From contig UCAU01000026.1 in NCBI GenBank assembly GCA_900470445.1, forward strand, positions 1 through 64,000: a stretch of 64,000 bases of DNA, read 5' to 3'. Made by a program: the position numbers and the translations under genes. Source of the stretch: Hyphomicrobiales bacterium. Its GTDB lineage: Bacteria > Pseudomonadota > Alphaproteobacteria > Rhizobiales > Devosiaceae. A model generated the notes under the pieces. That model searched no databases. It worked only from the letters and a program-made list of their open reading frames with translations, and was not told the origin of the DNA. Position 1 is the stretch's first letter. Every line of letters starts with the position of its first letter. This document shows, piece by piece, positions 46,544 through 56,509 of the stretch.

Positions 46544-47016
46544 GCGGGAATGTGACGCCCCTGCCCTTGCCTCCGCGGCGGACGCCCATCTCGCAATGGA
46601 TGAGCATGGCGGCCGGTGTCATGGTGGCGCTGGGAGTGGGGTATTTCGCGGGCAATCTGGGATCGCGCCAGCCGCAGCCTTTGGTCGTGGCCGTGCTGGT
46701 CAACCAGACCGATGCGGCGCCCGGGGCCATCGTCGAAGCCTTTGCCGATGACAGCGTACGGCTGGTGCCGCTCGAAGACTTCGTCGTGGCCGACGACCAG
46801 GTGCTGCAGGTCTGGACCTTGCCCGATCCGGCGACCGGGCCGGTCTCGCTGGGCACTTTCACTGACCCGCACACCATCTGGTTGACCGGGCCGCAATTGC
46901 CCACGCCCAAGGCCGGGCAGCTCTACGAGATCACGTTGGAGCCGGCGCCAGGCTCGCCCACCGGCAAGCCGACCGGGCCGATCCTGGTCAAGGGTTTTGC
47001 CAAGACGCCGGTTTAG
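46321..47016 (+). CDS. Anti-sigma factor, RskA-like
   Basis: A 231-residue membrane protein that should hold the ECF sigma factor inactive. N-terminal zinc-less anti-sigma helices ([21 protein letters not shown]), one membrane helix (about 93-113), then the periplasmic RskA C-terminal domain: [21 protein letters not shown] and [20 protein letters not shown]. Such domains are released by regulated proteolysis in other systems. AGGAG eight bases before the ATG. Its stop overlaps the convergent mraY stop by four bases. Confidence 0.85.
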   Translation: MYQDQMARAGRYVLGLLEGAELAAFEAELARDAKLRAAVDRLQNSFSALDDTARPETASAELWSAIERRLDEPVSGNVTPLPLPPRRTPISQWMSMAAGVMVALGVGYFAGNLGSRQPQPLVVAVLVNQTDAAPGAIVEAFADDSVRLVPLEDFVVADDQVLQVWTLPDPATGPVSLGTFTDPHTIWLTGPQLPTPKAGQLYEITLEPAPGSPTGKPTGPILVKGFAKTPV

Positions 47017-48098
47017 CGCAGCTTGAGCGAGCTGAGGCCGATCAAAGCCAGGACGAAGGAGATGATCCAGAAGCGGATCACCACCTGACTTTCGGTCCAG
47101 CCCATATGTTCGAAATGGTGGTGGATCGGCGCCATGCGGAACACGCGCTTGCCGGTGAGTTTGAACGAAGTGACCTGCACGATCACCGACACGGTTTCGA
47201 GCACGAACAGCCCGCCGATGATGGCGAGGACGATTTCGTGCTTGGTGGCGACGGCGATGGCGCCCAAGGCGCCGCCCAAAGCCAGCGAGCCGGTATCGCC
47301 CATGAAGATCTGGGCCGGTGGGGCGTTGAACCAGAGGAAGCCGAGCCCCGCCCCGATCAGCGCGCCACAGACGACTGAGAGTTCACCGGTGCCGGGCACA
47401 TAATTGAGCAGCAGGTAATCGGAGAAGTTCACGCTACCGACCAGATAGGCGATCAGCGCGAAACAGGCGGCGGCGACCATGACGGGGACGATGGCCAGGC
47501 CATCGAGGCCATCGGTGAGGTTGACCGAATTGCCCGCCGCCATAATGACGAAGCCGCCGAACAGAATGAAGAAATAGCCCAGGTCGATGGCAAGGCCCTT
47601 CACGAACGGAAAGAGCAGCGAGGTGGCATAGGGCTCTGGGCCCAATTGGGAAATGGCGTAGCAGGCAATGGCGCCGATCAGGGCTTCAAGGGCCAGGCGC
47701 TGCCGACCGCCAAAGCCCTTGTGGCTCATGCGCTTGACCTTGAGATAGTCATCGTAAAAGCCGATGGCGCCGAAGCCAACGGTGACCAGCAGGACCACCC
47801 AGACATAGCCATTGGTGAGATTGGACCACAGCAGGGTCGAAAACACCGCGCCGGAGAGGATCATCAACCCGCCCATGGTGGGCGTGCCCTTCTTGGTCAG
47901 CAGGTGCCCCTGAGGACCGTCTTCGCGGATCGGCTGGCCCTTGCCCTGGCGCAGGCGCAGGCCGTTGATCATGGCCGGGCCGAACAGGAAAACGAAGAAC
48001 AAAGCCGTGATCACCGCGCCCGCTGTACGGAAGGTGATGTAGCGGAACACGTTGAAGGCCGAGACCGCATCGCCCAGCTGACCGAGAAAATAGAGCAT
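47013..48098 (-). CDS. mraY: Phospho-N-acetylmuramoyl-pentapeptide transferase
   Basis: Transfers phospho-MurNAc-pentapeptide to undecaprenyl phosphate, forming lipid I. The 361-residue product has about ten membrane helices with the catalytic Asp pair in [19 protein letters not shown] near 190, and HHHFEHMGW (only central part matters) near 325 in the cytoplasmic loop. murD should follow on the minus strand but does not; the anti-sigma gene converges instead. Confidence 0.96.
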   Translation of the reverse strand: MLYFLGQLGDAVSAFNVFRYITFRTAGAVITALFFVFLFGPAMINGLRLRQGKGQPIREDGPQGHLLTKKGTPTMGGLMILSGAVFSTLLWSNLTNGYVWVVLLVTVGFGAIGFYDDYLKVKRMSHKGFGGRQRLALEALIGAIACYAISQLGPEPYATSLLFPFVKGLAIDLGYFFILFGGFVIMAAGNSVNLTDGLDGLAIVPVMVAAACFALIAYLVGSVNFSDYLLLNYVPGTGELSVVCGALIGAGLGFLWFNAPPAQIFMGDTGSLALGGALGAIAVATKHEIVLAIIGGLFVLETVSVIVQVTSFKLTGKRVFRMAPIHHHFEHMGWTESQVVIRFWIISFVLALIGLSSLKLR

Positions 48099-48125
48099 GA
48101 AGGAAGCGTCCTCGCTGGCTGGGGT

Positions 48126-49520
48126 TTATGGTCCGGAGAACTTGCTGCGGATTTTTTCGACGATGCCCGACAGCCCCACGCCGTTGGACCCTTTGATCAT
48201 AACTGCGTCGCCATAGGCAAGATCGCCGAGCACGATGTCCGCGATATCCGCAGTGGTATTTGCGTGAGCGGTGACGCGCCCTGCCCCCAAGGCTTCGGCC
48301 AGCGCGGCCATGCCGGCGCCCACCAGATAAATGCGCTCGGCGCCCGAGCCAATCACTGCATTCTTGAGACTGGCATGGAGCGCCGGTCCCTGCTCGCCCA
48401 ATTCGAGCATATCGCCCAGGATCAGCACCTTGCGGCCGCCGGGAGCTTTTTGCTCGGTGAAGACATCGAGGGCCGCGCCCATCGAGGCGGTATTGGCGTT
48501 GTAGCTTTCGTCGGTCAGCACCAGCGGCTTGTCGGCTGGCCCGAACACCAGCCGCTGGCCACGGCCGGGCTGGGCGCCGAAACCAGCCAGCGCGCGCAAG
48601 GCCACATCGGGTTCGACGCCGGCGATATAACCGACCGCCATGGCGGCAACGGCATTGGCCAGCATGTGGCGGCCGGGCACGGCGAGGGCCAAGGCGTGGC
48701 GGTCCTCGCCATGCAGCACCGTGGCAAAGCTGTGGTCGGCGGCCGATTGCACATCCACGATCTGCCAGTCGCAGCCGCGGCCGAAGCCATAGGTGATGAC
48801 ATTGGCGACGCCCGCCGCTGCGGCCGCATCGAGCAGCACCTGCAACTGGGGATGATCGGCATTGAGCACGGCGGTACCACCCGGCTCCAGCCCCTCGAAG
48901 ATCTCGGCCTTGGCGGCGGCAATGCCCTCGAGCGAGCCGAAGGCTTCGAGATGGGCGGCGGCGACATTGGTGATGACAGCGATATGCGGGCGCACCAATT
49001 GGCTGAGCGGACGGATTTCGTCGGGGGCATTCATGCCCATTTCGAATACGCCGAACTGGGTGGCCTCGGGCATGCGGGCCAGCATGAGCGGCACGCCCCA
49101 GTGGTTGTTGAAGCTCTTGATCGAGGCATGGGTCTGGCCTGCGGCCTCGAAGACCATGCGGATGGCTTCCTTGGTCGTGGTCTTGCCGACGCTGCCGGTG
49201 ACTCCGACTATCACCGCGCGACTGCGCTCGCGGCTGGCGACGGCGATGTCGCGCAGGCCCTGCAGCGCGTCGGGAACCACGATGCGGCCTGGGCCCTCGC
49301 TGCGGCCGTCGGAGACGAGAGCGGCGACCGCGCCGTTCTTGAGCGCAGTCTCGACAAAGTCATGACCGTCGAAACGGTCGCCCTTGATGGCGACGAAGAG
49401 TGCGTCGGGGCCGAGTTCACGCGAGTCGATGGAAATCGAGCCAATGGCGTCCCCGGTCACCGCTTCGGCGCGACCGCCCGTGGCGGCCAGCAGGGCTTGG
49501 ACCGTAAACAGATGTGCCAT
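48126..49520 (-). CDS. murF: UDP-MurNAc-tripeptide--D-Ala-D-Ala ligase
   Basis: Adds D-Ala-D-Ala (from Ddl) to the MurE product. The 464-residue Mur ligase has ATP loop GVTGSVGKTTTKEAI (near 106), FEMGMNAPDEIR (near 158) and DESYNANTASMGAAL (near 325). Its start overlaps the murE stop by one base (TGATG). Followed after 27 bases by mraY. Confidence 0.95.
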   Translation of the reverse strand: MAHLFTVQALLAATGGRAEAVTGDAIGSISIDSRELGPDALFVAIKGDRFDGHDFVETALKNGAVAALVSDGRSEGPGRIVVPDALQGLRDIAVASRERSRAVIVGVTGSVGKTTTKEAIRMVFEAAGQTHASIKSFNNHWGVPLMLARMPEATQFGVFEMGMNAPDEIRPLSQLVRPHIAVITNVAAAHLEAFGSLEGIAAAKAEIFEGLEPGGTAVLNADHPQLQVLLDAAAAAGVANVITYGFGRGCDWQIVDVQSAADHSFATVLHGEDRHALALAVPGRHMLANAVAAMAVGYIAGVEPDVALRALAGFGAQPGRGQRLVFGPADKPLVLTDESYNANTASMGAALDVFTEQKAPGGRKVLILGDMLELGEQGPALHASLKNAVIGSGAERIYLVGAGMAALAEALGAGRVTAHANTTADIADIVLGDLAYGDAVMIKGSNGVGLSGIVEKIRSKFSGP

Positions 49521-50965
49521 CAGAGCCCCTTGATTGCCTCCGCCACCACTTCATGGTCGGAGAAATGATGCTTGGTCGTGCCGACGATCTGGTAGTCCTC
49601 GTGGCCCTTGCCGGCCACCAGCAGGACATCGCCGGGTTGCAACGCTTTGACGGCCGCGATGATGGCTTCCCTGCGGTCGCCGATTTCCTTGGCGCCTTTG
49701 GCCGCCGCAAGAATTTCCGCGCGGATGGTCGCGGGGTCTTCGGTGCGCGGATTGTCGTCGGTGACAATGAGGTCGTCGGCCATGCGCTGGGCAACTTCAC
49801 CCATCATGGGCCGCTTGCCCTTGTCCCGATCGCCACCGGCGCCGAACACCACGCGCAACTTTCCCTTGGCATATGGCCGAAGCGAGGCAAGCGCGGATTC
49901 CAACGCCACCGGCTTGTGGGAATAATCGACAAATACCGCCGCGCCATTGTGCTCGGCCACCAGCTCCAGCCGTCCCTTGGCGCCGACCAGTTCGGATAGC
50001 GCGGGGAAAGCATCGGACTTATCGACGCCGGTCGACATGGCGAGCGCCGCGGCGATCAGCGCATTGGACACCTGGAATTCGCCGGTCAGCGGCAGATGGA
50101 AACTGAGCTTTTCCCCGACATGGCGCACTTCGACGCGCTGGCCATAACCTTCGGGCTTGATGGAGAGAATTTCGATATAGGCCCCTTCGCGGCCCACCGT
50201 CAGCAGCGTGGCGCTGGCGCTGAGCGCGGCGAACATGAAGGGTTCGTATTCTGGATCGTCGACATTGACCACGGCCGGGCCGCTATCGACCAGGAGGTCC
50301 GTGAACAGCCGCAGCTTGGCGTTGCGGTATTCGTCCATGTCGGCGTGATAATCGAGATGATCACGGCTGAGGTTCGTGAAGGCCACCGCCTCGAAATGGA
50401 TGCCATCGAGCCGGCGCTGGTCCAGACCATGGCTGGAGGCTTCGAGCGCCACATGATTGATCCCCTGCGCCTTGAGCGCGCGCATCGATTGATGCAGCGT
50501 ACGGGAATCCGGGGTGGTCAGACTGCCCTCGATCAGACGGTTGGCGGTTTCGACGCCGATCGTGCCGATGCTGGCGCCGGGGATGCCGGCATAGGTCCAG
50601 ATCTGGCGGACGAAAGAGGCCACCGAGGTTTTGCCGTTGGTGCCGGTGACGGCGACAGTGATTTCCGGCTGCGGCTCAAAAATACGCGAGGCGGCACGGG
50701 CATAGGCGGCGCGCACATCCCTGACCACAATCACCGGCACGCCCGGATCGCCAACCGGGGCAATGTCACTGATGATGGCGAGCGCGCCGCGCCGGACCGC
50801 CTCATCGACATGCTCATTGCCATGCGAGTGCGTGCCCGGCAGGGCAAAGAAAATATCGCCCGGCTCGATCCGGCGGCTGTCCGAATTGAGGCCAAAGACT
50901 GCGCCCAGGCCCTTTTTGGGGCGGGCGCCGGAGCCTTCGAGCAGCTGCGTTACGCTAAGTGACAC
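49520..50965 (-). CDS. murE: UDP-MurNAc-dipeptide--meso-diaminopimelate ligase
   Basis: Adds the third stem residue. The 481-residue product has ATP loop VTGTNGKTSVASFV (near 106), the DNPRTEDP motif (near 403) that selects meso-diaminopimelate, and EASSHGLDQRR (near 176) with the carbamoylated-lysine region downstream. The organism is therefore expected to have DAP-type peptidoglycan. Confidence 0.96.
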   Translation of the reverse strand: MSLSVTQLLEGSGARPKKGLGAVFGLNSDSRRIEPGDIFFALPGTHSHGNEHVDEAVRRGALAIISDIAPVGDPGVPVIVVRDVRAAYARAASRIFEPQPEITVAVTGTNGKTSVASFVRQIWTYAGIPGASIGTIGVETANRLIEGSLTTPDSRTLHQSMRALKAQGINHVALEASSHGLDQRRLDGIHFEAVAFTNLSRDHLDYHADMDEYRNAKLRLFTDLLVDSGPAVVNVDDPEYEPFMFAALSASATLLTVGREGAYIEILSIKPEGYGQRVEVRHVGEKLSFHLPLTGEFQVSNALIAAALAMSTGVDKSDAFPALSELVGAKGRLELVAEHNGAAVFVDYSHKPVALESALASLRPYAKGKLRVVFGAGGDRDKGKRPMMGEVAQRMADDLIVTDDNPRTEDPATIRAEILAAAKGAKEIGDRREAIIAAVKALQPGDVLLVAGKGHEDYQIVGTTKHHFSDHEVVAEAIKGL

Positions 50966-50986
50966 GGGGATGAATCCTTCTGGATT

Positions 50987-52699
50987 TCAACGATAAGCGG
51001 AAGGGACGAAGTCGTCGATGATCGGGGAGAAATCGGGCGCAATTCCGAGCATGGGCGCAACACGCTGCACAATGCGGCCGGTGACGGTGCCGGCATTCCA
51101 GCCCGCTGTGGTGCCCGATTGCGGATTTTCGGCCTGGGGCTCGTCCACCATGATCACCATGGCATATTGTGGATTTTCCATCGGAAAGGCCGAACCGAAG
51201 AAGTTGGTGACCTTGTTGGACGAATAGCGCCCATCGACCACCTTTTCGGCCGTGCCGGTCTTGCCGCCAACGCGATAGCCCAGGGCTTCCTTGTTCATCT
51301 GCGACCCCGAACCGCCTGCCCCGATGGCATTGAGACGCATCAGGGCGCGGATATTGGCGCTGGTTTGGGGCTGGATCACCCGGCGGTACAGCGCTTCGGC
51401 CTCGGCCTCGGTGCGCTTGTAAAGCGTGGGCGCGATGTAATTGCCGCCGTTGACGAAGGCCGCATAGGCCGTGACCATATGCAGCGGCGACACCGACAGG
51501 CCGTGGCCGAACGAGGCCGTCGCCGCGCCCACTTCGGACAGGGTCTTGGGCACGGAGGGCAGGCGCATCTCGGGCAGCTCGAACGGCACGCGCTGATCGA
51601 ACCCCATGGTGGAGAGGAAGGCGCGGAAATTATCCTTGCCCATGGCCTGCATGACGCGGATCGTGCCGATATTGGAGGAGAATTTGTAGACTTCCGGCAA
51701 AGCCAGAATGCGGTGCTTGCCGTGGAAATCGTCAATGGTGAAGCGGCCGAAGCGCACGCCGAAACGGGCGTCGAACTGGTCGGTCATGCTGACCGCGCCG
51801 CTATCCATCGCCCCGGCCATGGTGACCGTCTTGAAGATCGAGCCCGGCTCGAAAATGCCCGCAGTGATGCGGTTGAAGCTGTCCTTGACCAGCGCCGTCT
51901 TGGGGTCGTTCGGATTAAAATCGGGCAGCGAGGCCAGCGCGATGACTTCCCCGGTATGGATGTCGAGCATGACGCCAGCCGCAGCGATGGCCTTGTAGCG
52001 GCTCATGGCGTCGACCAATTGCTCGTGCATGACATGCTGCACGCGCATATCGACCGACAGTTCCACCGGCGCCAGCGCATTGCCACGCGCCAGGCCCAGT
52101 TCCTGCAACAGCGCGACATTGTCGTCGTCCATGTGCTTTTCGATGCCGGCAATGCCCTGGTTATCGATATTGGTCGAGCCCAGGATGTGGGAGGCCTCAG
52201 TCATGCCGGGATAGAAGCGCTTGGATTCAGTAAGGAACTCGATGCCGGGAATGCCCAGCCGCATGATGCGTTCCTGGATGGCCGGCGACAATTCGCGTTG
52301 CACCCAGACAAAGCCCTTGTCGCCGGTGAGCCGATTGCGCAGCCAGGTCTCGTCGAGATCGGGCAGAACGGTGCGGAGCTTGGTGACGGCCTCTTCCACA
52401 TCGATGATGCGGCGCGGCTCGGCATAGAGCGAGGGCACGCGAATATCGACGGCCATTTCGAGACCATTGCGGTCGAGGATCGGTGGCCGCGTCGCGGTGA
52501 TGATGTCGCGCGCCTGCCCCTCGATGGTAGTATCGGGCACGACCATGCCCAATTGCACCAGCCGCCCCCCCACCGCGCCAAAGCCCAGCACCAGCGCCAG
52601 CACCATCCAGCGGATGCGGGCCTGGGTGAGATTGCCGCGAATTTTGCGGCCGCCATCCAGCGCGATTGTGGGCGACAGATCTTCGGCGGTCACGGCCAT
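50987..52699 (-). CDS. ftsI: Septal transpeptidase FtsI (PBP3)
   Basis: Class B penicillin-binding protein that cross-links septal peptidoglycan. The 570-residue product has a membrane helix (about 32-50), a pedestal domain, and the three active-site motifs: SxxK in EPGSIFKTV (near 281), SxN in KFSSNIGTI (near 335) and KTG in VGGKTGTAEKV (near 475). Start and ftsL stop overlap by one base (TAATG). Confidence 0.95.
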   Translation of the reverse strand: MAVTAEDLSPTIALDGGRKIRGNLTQARIRWMVLALVLGFGAVGGRLVQLGMVVPDTTIEGQARDIITATRPPILDRNGLEMAVDIRVPSLYAEPRRIIDVEEAVTKLRTVLPDLDETWLRNRLTGDKGFVWVQRELSPAIQERIMRLGIPGIEFLTESKRFYPGMTEASHILGSTNIDNQGIAGIEKHMDDDNVALLQELGLARGNALAPVELSVDMRVQHVMHEQLVDAMSRYKAIAAAGVMLDIHTGEVIALASLPDFNPNDPKTALVKDSFNRITAGIFEPGSIFKTVTMAGAMDSGAVSMTDQFDARFGVRFGRFTIDDFHGKHRILALPEVYKFSSNIGTIRVMQAMGKDNFRAFLSTMGFDQRVPFELPEMRLPSVPKTLSEVGAATASFGHGLSVSPLHMVTAYAAFVNGGNYIAPTLYKRTEAEAEALYRRVIQPQTSANIRALMRLNAIGAGGSGSQMNKEALGYRVGGKTGTAEKVVDGRYSSNKVTNFFGSAFPMENPQYAMVIMVDEPQAENPQSGTTAGWNAGTVTGRIVQRVAPMLGIAPDFSPIIDDFVPSAYR

Positions 52700-53082
52700 T
52701 ACTCGATCCCCTCGAGTTCAAGGATGGCATCGATGGGATCGATACCGGCCTCAAGCGATTGGAACAGGGCATCCATCTCGGAATTATTGGGTTTGACCGG
52801 TCGCATGGGAATATCCTGGAAGGCGCCGAACTGTTTCTGCTGCACCGGCCCGATCGCCAGCGCCACCTGATGCCGCTTGACGATAGGGTCGATATGGCCG
52901 GGCTGATTCAGCACCGCCCAATCGGCCTTGAGCAGGGAAAGATCGCCTTCCTGGCTTTCGATTTGCGCTGCCAGCGCGGTCCTCTCGCTGGCCGTGTGCT
53001 CGATGGAGAATTTGAGCGTGTAAACGCCGGCCAGCATGATTACGCTGGTAAAAATCAGGATGATATTGAGACTGCGGATCAT
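52699..53082 (-). CDS. ftsL: Cell division protein FtsL
   Basis: Small bitopic divisome protein. The 127-residue product has one membrane helix at 6-24, then a short leucine-zipper-like helix (IEHTASERTALAAQIESQEG). Low conservation is normal for FtsL; the position between rsmH and ftsI, with 4-base and 1-base overlaps, makes the assignment secure. Confidence 0.9.
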   Translation of the reverse strand: MIRSLNIILIFTSVIMLAGVYTLKFSIEHTASERTALAAQIESQEGDLSLLKADWAVLNQPGHIDPIVKRHQVALAIGPVQQKQFGAFQDIPMRPVKPNNSEMDALFQSLEAGIDPIDAILELEGIE

Positions 53083-54089
53083 GCCGTGCCCCTCACGACC
53101 GGCACCCCGAGCCCGGCGAATTTGACCGCGCGCGCCGGCGCATCCGAACGGGTTCCGGCCCGCAGGATGGACGAACGCGCCCGCGGATTGCGGCTCAACT
53201 CGGCCTCGCCCGGCTTGCGCGCCTTGGCGACGTCGATCCAGCGCAGGGCTTCGCCCTGGGTCTGCGGCAGGTGACGCGACTGGGCGGGACCACCTTTTTC
53301 GGGGTCGAAGAAGCGCTTGACGATGCGGTCTTCCAGCGAATGGAAGGTGATAACGACCAGCTTGCCGCCTTCGCTCAGCAGGCGCTCGGCCGCGAACAGC
53401 CCTTCGACCAATTGGTCGAACTCGCCATTGACCGCGATGCGCAGCGCCTGGAACGAGCGGGTTGCCGGATGGGCATCACCCGGCTTGCGGCCGATGGATT
53501 TTTCGATGATGCGGGCCAGCTCCAGCGTCGTCTTTATCGGGGCAGTTTCACGCGCGGCGACAATGAACTGGGCAATGCGGCGCGATTTGCGTTCCTCGCC
53601 AAAGGCATAGAGCAGATTGGCCAGCGCTTCGACTTCCAGCCCATTGACCAGATCGGCGGCACTCTCGCCCTCCCCGCTCATCCGCATATCGAGCGGACCA
53701 TCGCGCATGAAGGAGAAGCCGCGTTCGGCCTCGTCCAGTTGCATGGAGGAGACGCCAATATCGAGCACGACGCCATCAATGGGGCCATGCTCGGCGGCGA
53801 GGGTATCGAGTTCGGAAAAGGTGCCGGGCACGAAGGTCATCTGGCCGGTAAATTCGGCCATGAGCGCATCGGCAAAAGGGCGCACGCTGGGATCGCGATC
53901 GATGGCCACCACATGGGCGCCGGCCTGCAACAGCGCGCGCGAATAGCCGCCGGCGCCAAACGTGCCGTCGACGATGCGCTTGCCTTTCAGCGGCGCCAAG
54001 GCCGCCAGCACCTCGTCCAGGAGGACGGGGATATGCGGGCCAGCATTTTGGCTGGTTTCGGGCACAGAACGCTTGCCCATAAAGGCCAT
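53079..54089 (-). CDS. rsmH: 16S rRNA (cytosine-1402-N4) methyltransferase
   Basis: Methylates C1402 in the ribosomal decoding centre. The 336-residue product has the family-typical HIPVLLDEVL (about 19-28), SAM motif DGTFGAGGYSRALL near 41, and the GVLDIGVSSMQLDEAERGFSF block near 108 (partly quoted). It leads the dcw cluster; mraZ, its usual upstream neighbour, is missing. The start could also be ATG three codons later (54080). Confidence 0.94.
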   Translation of the reverse strand: MAFMGKRSVPETSQNAGPHIPVLLDEVLAALAPLKGKRIVDGTFGAGGYSRALLQAGAHVVAIDRDPSVRPFADALMAEFTGQMTFVPGTFSELDTLAAEHGPIDGVVLDIGVSSMQLDEAERGFSFMRDGPLDMRMSGEGESAADLVNGLEVEALANLLYAFGEERKSRRIAQFIVAARETAPIKTTLELARIIEKSIGRKPGDAHPATRSFQALRIAVNGEFDQLVEGLFAAERLLSEGGKLVVITFHSLEDRIVKRFFDPEKGGPAQSRHLPQTQGEALRWIDVAKARKPGEAELSRNPRARSSILRAGTRSDAPARAVKFAGLGVPVVRGTA

Positions 54090-54158
54090 TACTCCACTGC
54101 CGGCCGGAACCGGTTCGTAAACTTCCCGCCACTTTGACCAAGGACGTTTAAGATTCTG

Positions 54159-54183
54159 TTTCCCATTTTGCGGTGCTGGGAAA
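54159..54183. promoter_or_regulatory. Inverted repeat at the head of the dcw cluster
   Basis: TTTCCCA (54159-54165) and TGGGAAA (54177-54183) are exact inverted copies with an 11-base centre, about 70-95 bases before rsmH. The spacing suits a dimeric regulator. It is not the direct-repeat pattern of MraZ boxes. Confidence 0.4.
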
Positions 54184-54242
54184 TTTAGGGGTGTTTTGAC
54201 ACAGCCCTACCCCGGGCGGAGGACAGCATCGAGAAAAGGAAA

Positions 54243-54630
<388 letters not shown>

Positions 54631-54659
54631 CGCGTTTGTGGTGCAGAGACGCGATGGCG

Positions 54660-55406
54660 TCAAGCCAGCAACGGTGCGGGCCGCGGTTTGGTGATGGCCT
54701 GATAGGCCAGATTGATCGCGGTCATCCGCGCCGTGGCCACATCGATCAGCTCTTCGGGAACGCCCTTGGCGATCAGCCGGTCGGGGTGGTGCTCGGACAC
54801 CAGCAGGCGATAGACGCGACGCACTTCCTCGGGCGGAGCATTGGGCGCCAGGCCCAGCACCACATAGGGATCGACCCCATCGGCCAGCACGACATGCTGG
54901 CTGGCCATCTGCTCGAACCGCACATCGTCGAAACCAAAAATGTCGCTCACCGACTTCAGATAATCGAGCTCCGCCTCGTGCACCATGCCATCGGCCGTGG
55001 CGATGAAGAACAGGCTATCGAGCACATGTTCCAGCGTTTCGGGGCTGGTGGCAAAGAAGCGCGCGATCTTGCGGGCATAGCTTTCGTAGCCGGCCACATC
55101 CTGCTTGGCGAGATTGAACAGCCGCTCCACCTGCGGCTCCTGGCCCTGGGTGATTTCGACCGTGGCGTTGAAGGCGCGCACTTCGGACGCGGTCACAATG
55201 CCGTCAGCCACCGCCATCTTGGCGGCCAGCGCGATCAGGGCGAGCGTAAACGCCGCGTCCCGTCCGCCGGGCAGCCAGGTATCGGGATCAAGCATATTGG
55301 CGATGGAGCCGGCAACACCGGTTCGTTGGCTGAACGACCCCAGGAACTGGGACAGTTTTTGCCAAACATCCCGGTTTTCTTCGGCTTTGCGCACGCAGCA
55401 CAGCAT
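54660..55406 (-). CDS. TerB-J-domain protein (DjlA-like)
   Basis: A 248-residue protein with an acidic TerB-like helical domain (about 45-150, AAKMAVADGIVTASEVRAFN and ATADGMVHEAELDYLK are two similar acidic motifs that may bind metal) and a C-terminal J domain (DPYVVLGLAPNAPPEEV, with HPD in SEHHPDRL). J domains recruit DnaK. Unlike DjlA of E. coli there is no N-terminal membrane helix. The ATG at 55406 is the best start but has a weak Shine-Dalgarno; a GTG at 55421 is possible. Confidence 0.82.
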   Translation of the reverse strand: MLCCVRKAEENRDVWQKLSQFLGSFSQRTGVAGSIANMLDPDTWLPGGRDAAFTLALIALAAKMAVADGIVTASEVRAFNATVEITQGQEPQVERLFNLAKQDVAGYESYARKIARFFATSPETLEHVLDSLFFIATADGMVHEAELDYLKSVSDIFGFDDVRFEQMASQHVVLADGVDPYVVLGLAPNAPPEEVRRVYRLLVSEHHPDRLIAKGVPEELIDVATARMTAINLAYQAITKPRPAPLLA

Positions 55407-55520
55407 GGTGACGTCTTTCACGAAGCGACCACGCAACGGGGAATCCGAGCGTGATATGCTGGACCAGCATATCCTTCGCAACGCGTCCGGTCCATTGCCG
55501 GGCGTGCATGGCAGCTTACA

Positions 55521-56321
55521 TCAATTGACGAAGGGCAGGAAAATCGGCGGATCGACCGGCCCGACATAGCGGTCATAAACCTCAGGGGGCGGCGCTTCAT
55601 CGAGATAGAACCCGCCGGGGCGGTAATCACTCGGGGCTTCGGCTTGCTGCTGGCGATTGGCGAGGAATTCGGACAGCGGACCGCTTTCCCAATCCTGCAG
55701 GTCATCGGCTGTGACGGCCACCGGCGGCGCATTGCGGCTGACCGATGGGGGAATGAAGACCTGTTCGGAGGGCGACGGCGCCCGTACGGCCACCGAGGCG
55801 GGTCGCATGGACAGCGGCATGGGCACCGGCGCGACCTTTTGGGGTGGCAGCGAGGCCACCTGCACCGGATCGGTTGCGACAGCCGCTGGAGCGGCCGGCG
55901 GCGCGATCGGCGGACGAGCGGGTTCTGCCGTGGCCGTGGCGGGTGCTGGCACTACCGGAGCAGTCGTCGGCGCGACCGCGGCGGGTGTCGCCGGAGCGGT
56001 TTCTTCAGCCCCACCCGTGATATAGCTGGGCAGTTTCTTGCCCGATTGCAGATAGGAATTGAGCGGATCGGCCGGATTGGCGGCTGCGGCAGGTGCCGGG
56101 GTCGCTGGCTTAGCCGGGGCTACCTCAGCCACTTTGACCGGTTCGGCCGGGCGCTGCGAAGCAGGCGCCGGCACGGGCGCAACCGGCTCGATGACGGCAA
56201 CCTGCGCCGTGGGGCCATTGCCCAGGAGTTGCGCGGACAGCAAGTCGGCGGCTGGAATACCGACGACGAGTAGGGCACCGGCCCAGGCCAGGCCATTGGT
56301 AATGCGGCGATCGATCTGCAT
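55521..56321 (-). CDS. Pro/Ala-rich membrane-anchored protein, unknown
   Basis: A 266-residue protein with a short basic start, one hydrophobic segment (about 8-26, a signal anchor) and a long Pro/Ala/Val-rich region (40-190) that should be extended and disordered in the periplasm. The C-terminal part is more acidic and aromatic, ending PVDPPIFLPFVN. This layout recalls envelope-spanning linkers, but no family is recognised. Good codon usage and no frameshift; probably a real gene. Confidence 0.6.
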   Translation of the reverse strand: MQIDRRITNGLAWAGALLVVGIPAADLLSAQLLGNGPTAQVAVIEPVAPVPAPASQRPAEPVKVAEVAPAKPATPAPAAAANPADPLNSYLQSGKKLPSYITGGAEETAPATPAAVAPTTAPVVPAPATATAEPARPPIAPPAAPAAVATDPVQVASLPPQKVAPVPMPLSMRPASVAVRAPSPSEQVFIPPSVSRNAPPVAVTADDLQDWESGPLSEFLANRQQQAEAPSDYRPGGFYLDEAPPPEVYDRYVGPVDPPIFLPFVN

Positions 56322-56509
56322 GGTCTTTCACGTCCCGATTTGCTTCCCCCTCCGTGGAGGGAAAGAGCCGGAATTGATGGCGGTTTTATGGAACCGCCCT
56401 GCTCCGTCTCAATGCTGCCCATAAGCTGAATGGGACCTGAATGACGCTTTTTCAGGCCACCGACCCACGGGCGGCGACCTGATGGCACCAGAACATGGTA
56501 AATGCAAGG

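Noticed and set aside
47646-49568. 640-codon plus-strand frame antisense to mraY/murF
   Set aside because: Composition (Gly, His, Ala, Asp) is typical of the reverse frame of GC-rich genes; the opposite strand encodes clear Mur enzymes.
51119-52870. 583-codon plus-strand frame antisense to ftsI
   Set aside because: Shadow of a conserved gene with all penicillin-binding motifs on the minus strand.
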